From assembly GCF_023701945.1 (NCBI RefSeq), contig NZ_JABAEF010000001.1:496001-560000 (forward strand): a stretch of 64,000 bases of DNA, read 5' to 3'. Positions 8,434-17,436 of this stretch are shown here, in pieces. The first letter of the stretch is position 1; every line of letters starts with the position of its first letter. Under the pieces are notes generated by a model that saw nothing but the letters and a program-made list of their open reading frames with translations, was not told where the DNA came from and did no database searches. The position numbers and the translations under genes were made by a program. The stretch comes from Rhizobium sp. CG5. GTDB lineage: Bacteria; Pseudomonadota; Alphaproteobacteria; Rhizobiales; Rhizobiaceae.

Positions 8434-9816
8434 ATGAACGAGCATATCAGGGATATCGCCGTTCCGAGGGACTGGGACAGACGGGGGCTTCCGGGGTGGT
8501 GTTACCATTCCGACGCGCTGCTGGAGCTGGAGAAGGAGCATGTGTTCCGCAGCCATTGGCAGATCGCCTGCCATGTACAGGATCTGGCCGAGCCGGGGAG
8601 CTACATCACCATCGACATGGTCGGAGAGCGGGTTCTCGTGCTGCGCGACAAGGACGGCACGGTGCGGGCCTTCCACAATGTCTGCCGCCATCGCGGCTCG
8701 CGCCTCGTCACGGCAGAGACCGGGCATTGCCGGGGCGCGCTGGTCTGTCCGTTTCACGGCTGGGTCTACAATCTCGACGGCACCTTGCGCGGCCCGGCCC
8801 GGCCGGACAGCTTTCCGCCGCTCGACAAGCACGAATTCGCATTGGCCGGCATCGAGACGGAAGTCTGGCTCGGTTTCGTCTTCATCCGCCTCAAGCCCGG
8901 CCCGCAGCCGTCCGTCGCCGAACTCATGAAGCCGTTTGAGGCAGAGCTTGCCCATTACCATACCGCCGACATGATTCCGACCGGCGGGTTCTGGGGCCAT
9001 GAATCGCCGGTCAACTGGAAGTCGGTGCGCGATGTCGACAACGAAGGCTACCATGTCGCCATGGCGCATCCCTCCCTGCAGGACCTCTACGGGTCGAGCT
9101 ATTTCGACGAGCCGTTCGTCGATGGCATCTCCCGTTCCTTTGCCACCTACAATCCGCGAGCCGGCCGGCGCTGGAGCGTGGGCAAATATCGCGCCATCGC
9201 ACCGGAGGCCGCCCATCTGCCGCCGGAACTGCGCATGGCGTGGATCTACTACGGCCTGTTCCCGAACAACGTGATTGCGGTCACGCCGGAGACGGTGCAA
9301 TTCTACCAGGAATTCCCGATCACCCGCGGCCGCACCCAGCTTCGCGGCGCCATCTATCGCCATGCGGACGAGGGGCGGGCGCAGCGTCTCGCCCGCTATC
9401 TTGCGGCGCGGATCGACCGGGATACCATGGCCGAGGACGTGCAACTCACCGTGTGGTCCAACGAGGCGATGACCTCGCGGGCCTTTGCCGGCTTCTATCT
9501 CTCCGATCTGGAATATGGCGTTCGGACCCACCACAACCACCTGCGGGCCGTTCTGCCGGTCATGACGCTCGATACGGCGCCGGAGGAGGAAAAAATGGCC
9601 GAGGTGAACGCGCGCATGTCGAACAGTGTGTGGCGGGTGTCGCGGATGGTGGTGCGAGGCCGAGAGGGGACTGTATGCTGTCGGTGTTTTGACATCGAAA
9701 GCTGCCTGCTGACAGCGATGGACGACCCAACGCTTCGTCCTTTGCCTCCTCGCTTTACTCGCTGCAAATCACCCTCAGATTCAACCCGACTGCTTCCTCC
9801 AAAAAAGTCACGGTAG
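8434..9816 (+). CDS. Rieske non-heme iron oxygenase, alpha subunit (C-terminus apparently altered)
   Basis: 460 residues. The Rieske [2Fe-2S] ligands are C84-x-H86 and C105-x2-H108. The mononuclear iron site is in VDNEGYHVAMAH (H207, H212, bridging D202). Overall layout resembles demethylating or hydroxylating oxygenases of quaternary amines (glycine betaine, stachydrine or carnitine oxygenases), so it may open or demethylate an N-methylated substrate. No reductase partner is encoded in the window. From about residue 412 the sequence becomes Cys-, Pro- and Ser-rich and unlike the family, where base composition changes (about 9670). The native 3' end was probably replaced by inserted DNA. Expression is probably controlled from the operator at 8402. 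Confidence 0.88.
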   Translation: MNEHIRDIAVPRDWDRRGLPGWCYHSDALLELEKEHVFRSHWQIACHVQDLAEPGSYITIDMVGERVLVLRDKDGTVRAFHNVCRHRGSRLVTAETGHCRGALVCPFHGWVYNLDGTLRGPARPDSFPPLDKHEFALAGIETEVWLGFVFIRLKPGPQPSVAELMKPFEAELAHYHTADMIPTGGFWGHESPVNWKSVRDVDNEGYHVAMAHPSLQDLYGSSYFDEPFVDGISRSFATYNPRAGRRWSVGKYRAIAPEAAHLPPELRMAWIYYGLFPNNVIAVTPETVQFYQEFPITRGRTQLRGAIYRHADEGRAQRLARYLAARIDRDTMAEDVQLTVWSNEAMTSRAFAGFYLSDLEYGVRTHHNHLRAVLPVMTLDTAPEEEKMAEVNARMSNSVWRVSRMVVRGREGTVCCRCFDIESCLLTAMDDPTLRPLPPRFTRCKSPSDSTRLLPPKKSR

Positions 9817-10117
9817 CTACCATCACCACCGACTGATCCGCGGTGCGTGCGGCTCGATTGGATCAACTGACATATTCCGCCCCTGGAACTAGCGATATCC
9901 CCTCGCTCAGCATCATGTCCCCATCTGGCGCATCGGAGGCGTGAAATTTCGCTCCCGGTGGCTTGTTTTTGTCATCGTTCCCTTCGTAAATCGTGCTGAC
10001 TGTGCTGTAAATAAAAGCGATCCGCGTCAAAGGTGGATCTTTCTCGGGTATGCAACCTATGCTTGATCAAGGCGAACTATGATGGTATTTTTCCCTTCAC
10101 TATAGGGGAGGCTACCT
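9817..10117. other. Gene-free stretch at the left end of the inserted segment
   Basis: No convincing coding sequence is seen. It holds the candidate promoter at 10063-10091 and the ribosome site GGGGAGG (10106-10112) of the first cassette gene. An 87-codon ORF that begins at 10033 overlaps that gene in another frame and looks like chance. Confidence 0.5.
10063..10091 (+). promoter_or_regulatory. Candidate promoter of the three-gene cassette
   Basis: TTGATC (10063-10068) and TATTTT (10086-10091) are separated by 17 bases, with the predicted start about 20 bases before the ATG at 10118. Each hexamer matches the sigma-70 consensus at four of six positions. Confidence 0.4.
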
Positions 10118-10720
10118 ATGTTAATTCAAAATTGCCTAAAGGGAATTGTCGAAAGACAGAACAGCTTCAGCGATATACAGGCAATCAGCGCACTTCAGAG
10201 CGAGGGACTTTCCGCTTCATGGCTGCGTGCACAACGAACAAGGATGTCTGCATTCGCAGGATCGAGCCATTCGGTTCTGTCTCAAAACGCGCTTGACGCT
10301 CACGTAAATGGCTTTGGAAAAGCCAAGTCAAGGACACCATATTTTTCGCTTTCCGCAGGCTGCGTCGAACTCGATCCGGCGACCAAGATGACCACTGCTT
10401 ATAGTGCGTTACAGACCGCCCTGGAATTCGCAACAGAGGGAGGTAGTACATCTGGATACGTCTTCAGACTATGGGTGCTGGTTTCACCGAAGCCTGCGCC
10501 AGAACTCCCAGGCTTTGCTGAGGAGGTACGCGAACTGAACTTATTCCGGCAATATGCCGTTTATCACTATGAAGGGGAGGTGGCAGCGAAGCTCTTCATT
10601 CCTGCGCGCCAGATCGAATGGGTTGACAAATTTGACGCTAGCCTTAGTCGCCTCTGGCGGCAGCGAAACCCCAACTTCGTCAAACCTGAAAGAGTCTCCA
10701 ACGTTTTGGAGATGCTCTAA
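10118..10720 (+). CDS. Unrecognised protein, possibly an ADP-ribosyltransferase-like fold
   Basis: 200 residues, no signal peptide or membrane segment. I do not recognise the family with confidence. The central stretch resembles the core of some toxin-type mono-ADP-ribosyltransferases: a His-containing segment (DAHVNGFGKAK, about 66-76), then TPYFSLSAG, then an alanine-rich helix (TALEFAT), then GYVFRLWVLVS and a later acidic EEVRELN. This resemblance is by eye only and the catalytic Arg or Glu cannot be assigned. A strong ribosome site (GGGGAGG, spacing about 5) precedes the ATG. Its stop overlaps the next start (TAATG), so the two products are probably made together. Confidence 0.6.
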   Translation: MLIQNCLKGIVERQNSFSDIQAISALQSEGLSASWLRAQRTRMSAFAGSSHSVLSQNALDAHVNGFGKAKSRTPYFSLSAGCVELDPATKMTTAYSALQTALEFATEGGSTSGYVFRLWVLVSPKPAPELPGFAEEVRELNLFRQYAVYHYEGEVAAKLFIPARQIEWVDKFDASLSRLWRQRNPNFVKPERVSNVLEML

Positions 10721-11748
10721 TGCCGTGGCATCCCTCGCTACCGTCGAAATATTTTGACAAAATCTGCGCGCAACGGATCAGATTTCTCAACAGCTTTGCC
10801 GATCAAACATCAATACTCATGGAAGTTCCCGATAGCGATAACGAGATGCCTTCCCCACCGGAGGATCTCAGAGCATCCTTGTCTCCCCTTATCGACCCCA
10901 GAGTCATAGCAAGGACCGCGGCGATGACTGAAGCCGCGGAGCTGGCATTTCTTAGCAATCGCACTTCCGACGCTATGAGCCAAATCAAATCAGTCGTAGT
11001 GGAACTGTCAGAGTACAATGAAGAATTGTGGCCAACGGTCCGATTGGCTCTTCTCGGCGCGGTTAATAAACAGGCGCAGACCGAATTGACGTCAGAGGGA
11101 ATTTTGCTTCGGTGCGGCGGCAAGACAAAGCGAGCAACGTGGATAGCAGACGCGAAAATTGCCGATCACGCTGCAGGTGCATTGGTCGCAGCCGCGCTGG
11201 CTTCCGGAAATCTTGATCAGACCCTTGAGCTCTTAGCACGACCAAACCGTGGCAGCGATGACATTACGCTAGGCTTTATAGCCGTCATGAAGACTGCCGA
11301 GACGGACGTTCTGCCGTTGTTCGGTTTTAGAAAAAACGATGATGGCACAATCGAGAGAATGTTTGATACGGATGGGCGAAAAGCTGAGCCAGGTTGGATC
11401 GCGGCCGTAGCCCGAGTTCAGGATTATGCCGCACGCGTTCGAGTACTGCGAACCGATCGGATACGATGGAGCCAGATGCGACCGAGAGCGCCTCTGTTGG
11501 ATTGGACGTTGTTGTTGATGTTCCTTGGCATCCGGCGATCTTGCGGAAAGAAACATTTGGATGAGTTGGTGCGGAGATGCGGAACCGACGGATTGGCTCC
11601 GAAACTGGCGACCTATCTACGCGATCTCGCCAACGAAATTGAAGGAGGGTCTGACGGTAATCGAGGTATTCGTCCGAAACCGCCAGCCCCGGACGGGTAC
11701 GGCTCAGCTAAAAGATACCAAACGATGCCAACCCAAACTTATCGATGA
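10720..11748 (+). CDS. Unrecognised protein, translationally coupled to the preceding gene
   Basis: 342 residues, soluble by composition apart from a short hydrophobic stretch (WTLLLMFLGI, near 266-275). Much of it looks alpha-helical, with Ala/Leu-rich segments around 65-75 and 145-170 that could form a repeat-type scaffold. No catalytic motif was recognised. It begins one base inside the stop of the preceding gene, a strong sign of joint function. Base and codon use differ from the flanking catabolic genes. Confidence 0.6.
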   Translation: MPWHPSLPSKYFDKICAQRIRFLNSFADQTSILMEVPDSDNEMPSPPEDLRASLSPLIDPRVIARTAAMTEAAELAFLSNRTSDAMSQIKSVVVELSEYNEELWPTVRLALLGAVNKQAQTELTSEGILLRCGGKTKRATWIADAKIADHAAGALVAAALASGNLDQTLELLARPNRGSDDITLGFIAVMKTAETDVLPLFGFRKNDDGTIERMFDTDGRKAEPGWIAAVARVQDYAARVRVLRTDRIRWSQMRPRAPLLDWTLLLMFLGIRRSCGKKHLDELVRRCGTDGLAPKLATYLRDLANEIEGGSDGNRGIRPKPPAPDGYGSAKRYQTMPTQTYR

Positions 11749-11774
11749 CAGCGTGCTAAGAGGATAAATTCACG

Positions 11775-12599
11775 ATGGCAGGAGTGACTCCTGAGCAACT
11801 CGAACAACTCAAGGCGATGATCCAAGCCGCAGCACCACATTCGGCATCCCAGTCTGACTGGACCGATACTGTGGATGTCATCGGCCGTTTCATCCATGAC
11901 GCAGGTTGGCCTCTCGTGGTGCTCGCGGCACTAATCCTCTTCCGTGACCCGATCAGTCGAATAAGCTCGTTCATTTACAAGGATATAAGGTTTGAGATTG
12001 ACAAGAAAATAGAAAGCGCGGGCAAAAGTGCGGAGAAGGATCACACGGGCCTTCCTCAGGGCCTACCCACCACCAGCGAGCTGGCGCGGTCCGTAGAGGT
12101 GGAAATGTTGGCGAAGACTGTCGAACCCTTGGAGATTCGTAGCACGGCAATGCGCCTTGCTGGAGAATACGAACGGGTTCGAGCAAACATGTCCCCTGGT
12201 GACTCAAGGACGCGACGCATGGAAGTCATTGTAGCCAAGATGCGGAGTTTCGGCGGTGCGGTAGTCCCGCTGCGCCACGAACTCATTGCCTCTCAGTCAC
12301 CTGGCCAACGGCTTGTGGTGATCGCCTCGCTGCAAGTCACGCCCGACTATGAACTGCTAGATTGGCTGGTGGACCGATTGAAAGAGGAGAAACCATTCGT
12401 CGGCTACCATGCCGCACTTGCGTTGCTTGTGGCCGCCCGCGACCCGCGCGCTAGTGCGAATCTGAACGCCTTGACGAGCGCGAGGGAGCAGCTTCAACAA
12501 GTTGAAAGTGGATTGCCTACAGACAGTGACCGTGCGACGACGCTAGCGGAATTCAAATCGCTGATTGCGCATTTGGAGTCCGCCAAAAAGAACACTTGA
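11775..12599 (+). CDS. Unrecognised membrane-anchored protein with helical-repeat-like C-terminus
   Basis: 274 residues. One membrane segment at about 43-58 (WPLVVLAALILF) follows a short helical N-terminus. It leads into a charged region (FEIDKKIESAGKSAEKD) that could be a coiled coil. The C-terminal half has repeated helical pairs (SPGQRLVVIASLQVTPDYELLDWLVDR, then FVGYHAALALLVAARDPRA) reminiscent of HEAT-like repeats. No enzyme motif is seen. It is third in the cassette, 26 bp after the preceding gene, with a weak AAGAGG ribosome site. It may anchor the other two products at the inner membrane (inference). Confidence 0.6.
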   Translation: MAGVTPEQLEQLKAMIQAAAPHSASQSDWTDTVDVIGRFIHDAGWPLVVLAALILFRDPISRISSFIYKDIRFEIDKKIESAGKSAEKDHTGLPQGLPTTSELARSVEVEMLAKTVEPLEIRSTAMRLAGEYERVRANMSPGDSRTRRMEVIVAKMRSFGGAVVPLRHELIASQSPGQRLVVIASLQVTPDYELLDWLVDRLKEEKPFVGYHAALALLVAARDPRASANLNALTSAREQLQQVESGLPTDSDRATTLAEFKSLIAHLESAKKNT

Positions 12600-12914
12600 T
12601 CTATGGCATGCTGAGAAGCCAGCCGGGCCAACGCCGTCCAATAAGCACCTTGTATAAATGCGCTGAGAACGAAAATTTCGGAATAGCGGTGCACGAAGTA
12701 CTCGCTTTTATAGCAAGTTGCCGTGTGCGGTGGACAATGTAGCAATGTGCATCGAAAATTCTGCGGGCAGCGGAGTGGCCAAGTCCGCAGTTGGCGCGTT
12801 GCGGAAGTGGCGAACACGAACGACTGCTTCCAGGAAATTAGAAGTGCACCGGCAATGGCCAGAATGAAGGCGCCAAGCCGAAACAACCCCCGAAACCGGT
12901 CGCCACCGTATGCA
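12600..12914. other. Gene-free stretch at the right end of the inserted segment
   Basis: Composition stays atypical until about 12890, then returns to the GC-rich background at the 3' end of the aminotransferase. A 163-codon minus-strand ORF crosses it but overlaps both neighbours, and its product (with one chance-like hydrophobic run) is not convincing. I see no terminator or repeat. Confidence 0.5.
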
Positions 12915-14327
12915 TCAGCCCTTCCACAGACCTTCGCGCACCAGTTCGTCCTGGGTGAGCGCGATGCCCTGTCGCAGGATAGCAACCAGATCGTCGATCT
13001 GCGGTCGGGAAATGGAAAGCGGCGGCGACATCACGCACATGTGGATGAGGGGGCGCACCAGCAGGCCCAACTGCTGGCAATGGGCATCGATCCGCTTGCC
13101 GACCTCGAGATCGAGTGCCAGCGGATTGTTGCTCTGCCGGTCCGCCACGCATTCCACGCAGGCCATCAGGCCGAGGCCGCGCACCTCGCCGACCAGGGGC
13201 AGGTCTTCCAGCGTCTTCAATTGCGCCTGGAAATAGGGGGCGTTGACCCGTGTCTGCGCAAGCAGGCCGCCCTCCAGAAGATCCAGATTGGTCTGCGCCA
13301 CGGCGCAGCCGATCGGGTGGCTGCTATAGGTCAGGCCATGGGCGAACATCGCCTCGGAATGATTGGACTGGCGCAGCCGTTCGAGAAGCCGCGACGAGAT
13401 CATCGCGCCGCCGAGCGGGAAATAGCCTGAGGTCACGCCCTTGGCAAAGGTGATGATATCGGGCTCGATGCCGAAGACATCCTTGGATGCGAAGACATGG
13501 CCCAGCCGCCCGAAGGCCGTCACCACCTCATCGGCGATGAAGAGGATATCGTGCTGCGCGCAGAGGGCCCGCATGCGGGCAAGATAGCCGTCTGGCGGCA
13601 CGATCACCCCGCCGGAGGCCATGATCGGCTCGGCAACGAAGGCGCCGATGCGATCGGCGCCATGGGTTTCGATCGCGCCCCGGAATTCCTCGACGAGTTG
13701 ATCGCAGAACGCCTCCACCGAGAGACCGGCCGGGCGGCGGAACGGGTTGGGGCAGGCGACCTTGATGACCAGCTCGCCGGCGCTGTCCATCCAGTCGTGG
13801 TCGCGCGGCCGGCCGTTCAGCGATGCCGACAGATAGGTGGAGCCGTGATAGCCGCCCTGGCGCGCCACGATCATCTTCTTGTCCGGTCGGCCGAGCACGT
13901 TGTTGGTAAACTGCATGAAGCGCAGCGCCGTCTCCACCGCCGACGAACCGCCGGTTGTATAGAAGACATGGTTCAGGTCGCCGGGCGCATGGGCGGCCAG
14001 CCGCTGCGACAGGCGAACCGAGGGTTCGCTCGCCGTATACCAGGGCGAATTGTAGGAGAGGGCCATGGCCTGCTCATACAGCGTGCGCGCAATCGGCTCG
14101 CAGCCGTGGCCGACATTGGTGCACCACATGCCGGCCGGGCCGTCGATCAGCCGGCGGCCTTCGATGTCGGTGACGTAGATTCCGTCGCCGGACACGATGC
14201 CGCCGCGCGCTTCCGCGCCGATCTCGCCCGCCACCGGCCAGGGCTGGATGAGGTGCGCCCTGGCCGTTTGCGCGAATTCGTCGCGCGCATCCTGGGTCAT
14301 ATCGTCGGCGTTGCGAATTGCAGCCAT
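12915..14327 (-). CDS. Class III PLP-dependent aminotransferase
   Basis: 470 residues from ATG at 14327, preceded by GAGG. A GTG nine bases upstream is possible but less well placed. The family elements are [10 protein letters not shown] near the start, the cofactor-binding [14 protein letters not shown], and the Schiff-base lysine in [16 protein letters not shown]. Related enzymes move the terminal amino group of omega-amino acids, polyamines or beta-alanine-type substrates to pyruvate or 2-oxoglutarate. It is divergent from the PotBC-like transporter genes, and the shared promoter region holds operator copy 2, so import and transamination are probably co-regulated. Confidence 0.9.
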   Translation of the reverse strand: MAAIRNADDMTQDARDEFAQTARAHLIQPWPVAGEIGAEARGGIVSGDGIYVTDIEGRRLIDGPAGMWCTNVGHGCEPIARTLYEQAMALSYNSPWYTASEPSVRLSQRLAAHAPGDLNHVFYTTGGSSAVETALRFMQFTNNVLGRPDKKMIVARQGGYHGSTYLSASLNGRPRDHDWMDSAGELVIKVACPNPFRRPAGLSVEAFCDQLVEEFRGAIETHGADRIGAFVAEPIMASGGVIVPPDGYLARMRALCAQHDILFIADEVVTAFGRLGHVFASKDVFGIEPDIITFAKGVTSGYFPLGGAMISSRLLERLRQSNHSEAMFAHGLTYSSHPIGCAVAQTNLDLLEGGLLAQTRVNAPYFQAQLKTLEDLPLVGEVRGLGLMACVECVADRQSNNPLALDLEVGKRIDAHCQQLGLLVRPLIHMCVMSPPLSISRPQIDDLVAILRQGIALTQDELVREGLWKG

Positions 14328-14387
14328 GGGGAGCACCTCGTAGCGATCGTTTCAAGAGATTGAAATCGAACATAGAATAGCATCATA

Positions 14388-14403
14388 TTGAATGGACGTT
14401 CAA
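14388..14403. promoter_or_regulatory. TetR-type operator copy 2 (aminotransferase / transporter divergent promoter)
   Basis: TTGAATGGACGTTCAA has arms TTGAA/TTCAA six bases apart and differs at one core base from copy 1. It lies 60 bp before the aminotransferase start and about 150 bp before the first permease start, so one bound dimer could repress both directions. Confidence 0.75.
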
Positions 14404-14552
14404 TCAAATTCCGATGAAATGACGCTTGCAATTCATCGACAATTGCGCTCATCATGGGGACGGGAACGAAAAAGGCGGAAAGCCGGAGGACCTGTCATGC
14501 GCCGATTGCTGCATTACGCCTGTTGTCCCCGCGGATCGGGGGAGGGGCGCTG

Positions 14553-15485
14553 ATGGTCCTGGCTGCGGATCGATCAGCCGAGGGGCTCGCCAAGCGGCTG
14601 GACTCAGGCCCTGCCAACTGCCGCTCATGGCTGCGCGGCGAGGAGGCGGCGGGCCTCACGCTGATTTCGCCGACCGCGCTCTACGCGCTTTTCATGCTCG
14701 GCATCCCGATCCTCACCGTCATTGCCTACAGTTTCTGGTCCCAGGATTATCTGGAGATCGACCGGAGTTTCACCCTCGAGAACTATCGGACGGCCCTGAC
14801 CGAGCCGATCTATCGCGATCTGCTGGCCCGTTCGCTGGCCATCTCGCTCGTCGTCAGCGTCGTCACCGTCGTGGTCTCCTATCCGGTTGCCTGGTTCATT
14901 TCCTTTCATGGCGGCCGGCACAAGAACCTGCTGCTGTTTCTCATCACCGTGCCGTGCTGGACGAGCTATCTGCTGCGCGTCATGTCCTGGAAGATGATCC
15001 TCGGCTATCAGGGCGTGTTGAATACCGGCCTGATGTCGGCCGGCGTCATTACCGAGCCGATCGGTTCGCTGCTCTACAATTCCAATGCCGTGGCCATCAC
15101 GCTCGTCCACAGCTGGGCGGCCTTCGCCATCCTGCCGATCTTTGTGTCGCTGGAGAAGATCGATCGTTCGCTGGTCGAGGCGGCGCGCGACCTTGGCGAC
15201 GGACCGGTGCGCAGTTTCCTGCGGGTGGTTCTGCCGCTCTCCATGCCGGGCGTCGTTTCGGCCCTGCTGATCGTCATGATCCCGACCGTCGGGGATTACG
15301 TGACGCCCCGTCTGGTCGGCGGCAAGGACGGCGTGATGATCGCAACCGCCATCCAGGCGCAGTTCGGCAAGGGCGCCAACTGGCCGCTGGGGGCGGCCCT
15401 GTCCGTCACCACCATGGTGATCGTGTCGCTGATGGCCGGGGCCTTTGCGCTCCTTTTGAAAATCGCGGCGAGGCGGATCCGATGA
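14553..15485 (+). CDS. Spermidine/putrescine-type ABC transporter permease, PotB-like
   Basis: 310 residues from ATG at 14553, which has a GGAGG site. The frame is open upstream to 14454, but that extension (Arg- and Cys-rich, no homology pattern) is unlikely to be coding. Six hydrophobic segments begin at ALYALFMLGIPILTVIAYSF. The EAA loop is EAARDLGDGPVRSFLRVVLP. It forms the channel with the next protein; the stop overlaps the following start (ATGA). Such permeases import polyamines or related small amines, and the actual substrate is unknown. Confidence 0.9.
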   Translation: MVLAADRSAEGLAKRLDSGPANCRSWLRGEEAAGLTLISPTALYALFMLGIPILTVIAYSFWSQDYLEIDRSFTLENYRTALTEPIYRDLLARSLAISLVVSVVTVVVSYPVAWFISFHGGRHKNLLLFLITVPCWTSYLLRVMSWKMILGYQGVLNTGLMSAGVITEPIGSLLYNSNAVAITLVHSWAAFAILPIFVSLEKIDRSLVEAARDLGDGPVRSFLRVVLPLSMPGVVSALLIVMIPTVGDYVTPRLVGGKDGVMIATAIQAQFGKGANWPLGAALSVTTMVIVSLMAGAFALLLKIAARRIR

Positions 15486-16303
15486 GCCTGCTCAATGTCT
15501 CGCGCTGGCGCCTTCTGCCGGTCTACATGGCCGTCTATCTGGCCTTCCTCTATCTGCCGATCCTGCTGCTGCCGGTGTTCTCCTTCAACGCTGCCGCCGC
15601 GCCGCGCTTCCCGCTCGCCGGCTTCACGACGAAATGGTACGCGTCCTTGTGGGGCAATCGGGAAATGCTGGATGCGGCCTTCAACAGCCTTGTCGTCGGC
15701 CTCTGCGTGTCGATCCTGTCGACGGGACTGGCGATCTGCGCGGCGCGTGCGGTGACGCGCTACCGCTTCCGGGGCCGGCAGGCCGCCAATGCCCTGATCA
15801 TGGCACCGCTGTTCCTGCCGGAGATCATCGTTGCGGTCTCGCTGCTGATGATCATCCTGCAGGTCGGCATGGAACTGTCGCTGGCCACGGTGATCCTGGG
15901 ACAAGTCGTCTTCTGCCTGCCTTATTCGATGGCGGTGCTGACGGCAGGATTCGAGGGATTCGACCGATCGCTGGAGGAGGCATCGCTCGATCTCGGCGAG
16001 ACCGCCTTCGGAACATTTCGCCGGGTCACGCTGCCCGTGGTCTCGCCTGCCATCCTGTCCAGCCTTCTGGTGTCCTTCACCATCTCGCTCGACGAATTCC
16101 TGCTGGCTTTCTTTCTGTCCGGAACCGAGCCGACGCTGCCGGTCTATATCTGGGGACAGCTCCGGTTTGCCGCAAAGCTGCCGGGTGTTCTGGCGCTGGG
16201 CAGCATCATGCTCGCTTTGTCGATCTGCCTGATTGCCGCCGCCGAGCTTTTGCGCCGGCGTGCCGAGCGCCACCTTTCCGCGGGAGCCGCAGCCCATGTC
16301 TGA
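15482..16303 (+). CDS. Spermidine/putrescine-type ABC transporter permease, PotC-like
   Basis: 273 residues from ATG at 15482. The same frame stays open far upstream by chance. The N-terminus YMAVYLAFLYLPILLLPVFS is the typical first helix of PotC. The EAA loop is EEASLDLGETAFGTFRRVTLP, followed by SLDEFLLAFFLSG, a PotC hallmark. It is coupled to the PotB-like gene by ATGA and overlaps the ATPase gene by 8 bp. Confidence 0.9.
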   Translation: MSLLNVSRWRLLPVYMAVYLAFLYLPILLLPVFSFNAAAAPRFPLAGFTTKWYASLWGNREMLDAAFNSLVVGLCVSILSTGLAICAARAVTRYRFRGRQAANALIMAPLFLPEIIVAVSLLMIILQVGMELSLATVILGQVVFCLPYSMAVLTAGFEGFDRSLEEASLDLGETAFGTFRRVTLPVVSPAILSSLLVSFTISLDEFLLAFFLSGTEPTLPVYIWGQLRFAAKLPGVLALGSIMLALSICLIAAAELLRRRAERHLSAGAAAHV

Positions 16304-17417
16304 GACGCCGATGATCGAGATTTCCGCCGTCAACAAGTTCTACGGGATCTACAAGGCGCTGACCGATGTTTCGCTCGACATTACTGCGGGGGAATTCTTC
16401 TCGCTGCTCGGCCCGTCTGGCTGCGGCAAGACCACGCTGCTGCGCTCCATCGCCGGCTTCGAGGCGCCCAGCTCCGGCGATATCCGCATCGACGGCCAGT
16501 CGGTGATTGGCGTCGCGCCCAATCGCCGGCCGACCAACATGGTCTTCCAGAGCTACGCCATCTTCCCGCATCTGAACGTCGAGGAGAATGTCTCCTACGG
16601 GTTGAAGCGGCTGAAGCTCGGTGCGGCGGAAGAGCATCGCCGGGTTGCCGAGGCGCTGGAGCAGGTGCGGCTTGGCGATCTCGGCCAGCGGCGTGGCCAT
16701 GAACTGTCCGGCGGCCAGCGCCAGCGCGTGGCACTGGCCCGGGCCCTGGTGCTCCGGCCCAAGGTGCTGCTGCTCGACGAGCCGCTGTCGGCCCTCGACA
16801 AGAAGCTGCGCGAGGAGATGCAGTCCGAATTGCGCGCTTTGCAAAAGGCGGTCGGCATCACCTTCGTGCTGGTCACCCACGACCAGTATGAGGCGCTGGC
16901 GCTTTCCGATCGGATCGCCGTGATGTTCGGCGGACGCATCGCGCAGGTGGCGACGCCGAAGGAGCTTTACCAGCATCCGCTGACGCGCCTGACCGCCGAC
17001 TTTCTCGGCGGCATGAATTTCCTGTCCGGCCGTGTGGTCGAGAAGGCCGGCGAGATGCTGGCGGTGGAGACCGAGCGCTTTGGCCGGCTCAGGCTTGCGA
17101 CGGCTGCCTCGGGTGGCAGGCCGGGCGACAGCATCACGCTGGGGATCCGGCCGGAGCGGCTGCGCCTGCTCTGGGACGGCGAGCGTGCCGACCATGAATT
17201 GCCGGGCACGGTGATCGACCGGGCCTATTTCGGGGAAACCACCCATCTGTCCGTGCGGGTCGACGGATTGGAACAGCCGCTATCGATGATCGAGACCAAT
17301 ACCTACGGCGCCGATGACCTGCCGATCGGCGCACCGATCCGGCTTGCCTATGATCCGGAGGCCTTTGTTGCGCTCGCCGACGACAAGACCGAGGAGCGCA
17401 TCCGCCAGATCGCCTGA
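16296..17417 (+). CDS. Spermidine/putrescine-type ABC transporter ATPase, PotA-like
   Basis: 373 residues from ATG at 16296. Walker A GPSGCGKTT is at about 40-48, signature LSGGQRQRV at about 140 and Walker B LLLDEPLSALD at about 160. A C-terminal TOBE domain (after about 250, with the GIRPERLRL motif) is typical of PotA-type ATPases. It energises the two preceding permeases. The matching binding protein is probably the one at 23124, which lies at the far end of the same regulon. Confidence 0.92.
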   Translation: MSETPMIEISAVNKFYGIYKALTDVSLDITAGEFFSLLGPSGCGKTTLLRSIAGFEAPSSGDIRIDGQSVIGVAPNRRPTNMVFQSYAIFPHLNVEENVSYGLKRLKLGAAEEHRRVAEALEQVRLGDLGQRRGHELSGGQRQRVALARALVLRPKVLLLDEPLSALDKKLREEMQSELRALQKAVGITFVLVTHDQYEALALSDRIAVMFGGRIAQVATPKELYQHPLTRLTADFLGGMNFLSGRVVEKAGEMLAVETERFGRLRLATAASGGRPGDSITLGIRPERLRLLWDGERADHELPGTVIDRAYFGETTHLSVRVDGLEQPLSMIETNTYGADDLPIGAPIRLAYDPEAFVALADDKTEERIRQIA

Positions 17418-17436
17418 GGGGCAGGGCGCTGCCGCC

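Larger units (their letters stand above)
9670..12905. mobile_element. Putative inserted segment of atypical composition
   Basis: Between the 3' part of the oxygenase and the 3' end of the convergent aminotransferase the sequence is visibly richer in A/T, uses codons avoided elsewhere, and lacks long antisense shadow ORFs. It holds three co-directional unrecognised genes. No integrase, transposase, tRNA or clear terminal repeats are visible, so the borders are estimated from composition only. Confidence 0.6.

Noticed and set aside
9670..12914. Phage, IS element or integrative element with att sites
   Set aside because: No integrase, transposase, tRNA gene or matched end repeats could be seen; only composition supports insertion.
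12494..12985. 163-codon minus-strand ORF with a hydrophobic run
   Set aside because: Overlaps the third cassette gene and the aminotransferase 3' end, has no ribosome site and no coherent domain.
14426..16303. Single 625-codon ORF suggesting a fused permease
   Set aside because: Only the part from 15482 encodes a PotC-like protein; the upstream part lies in another frame of the real PotB-like gene.
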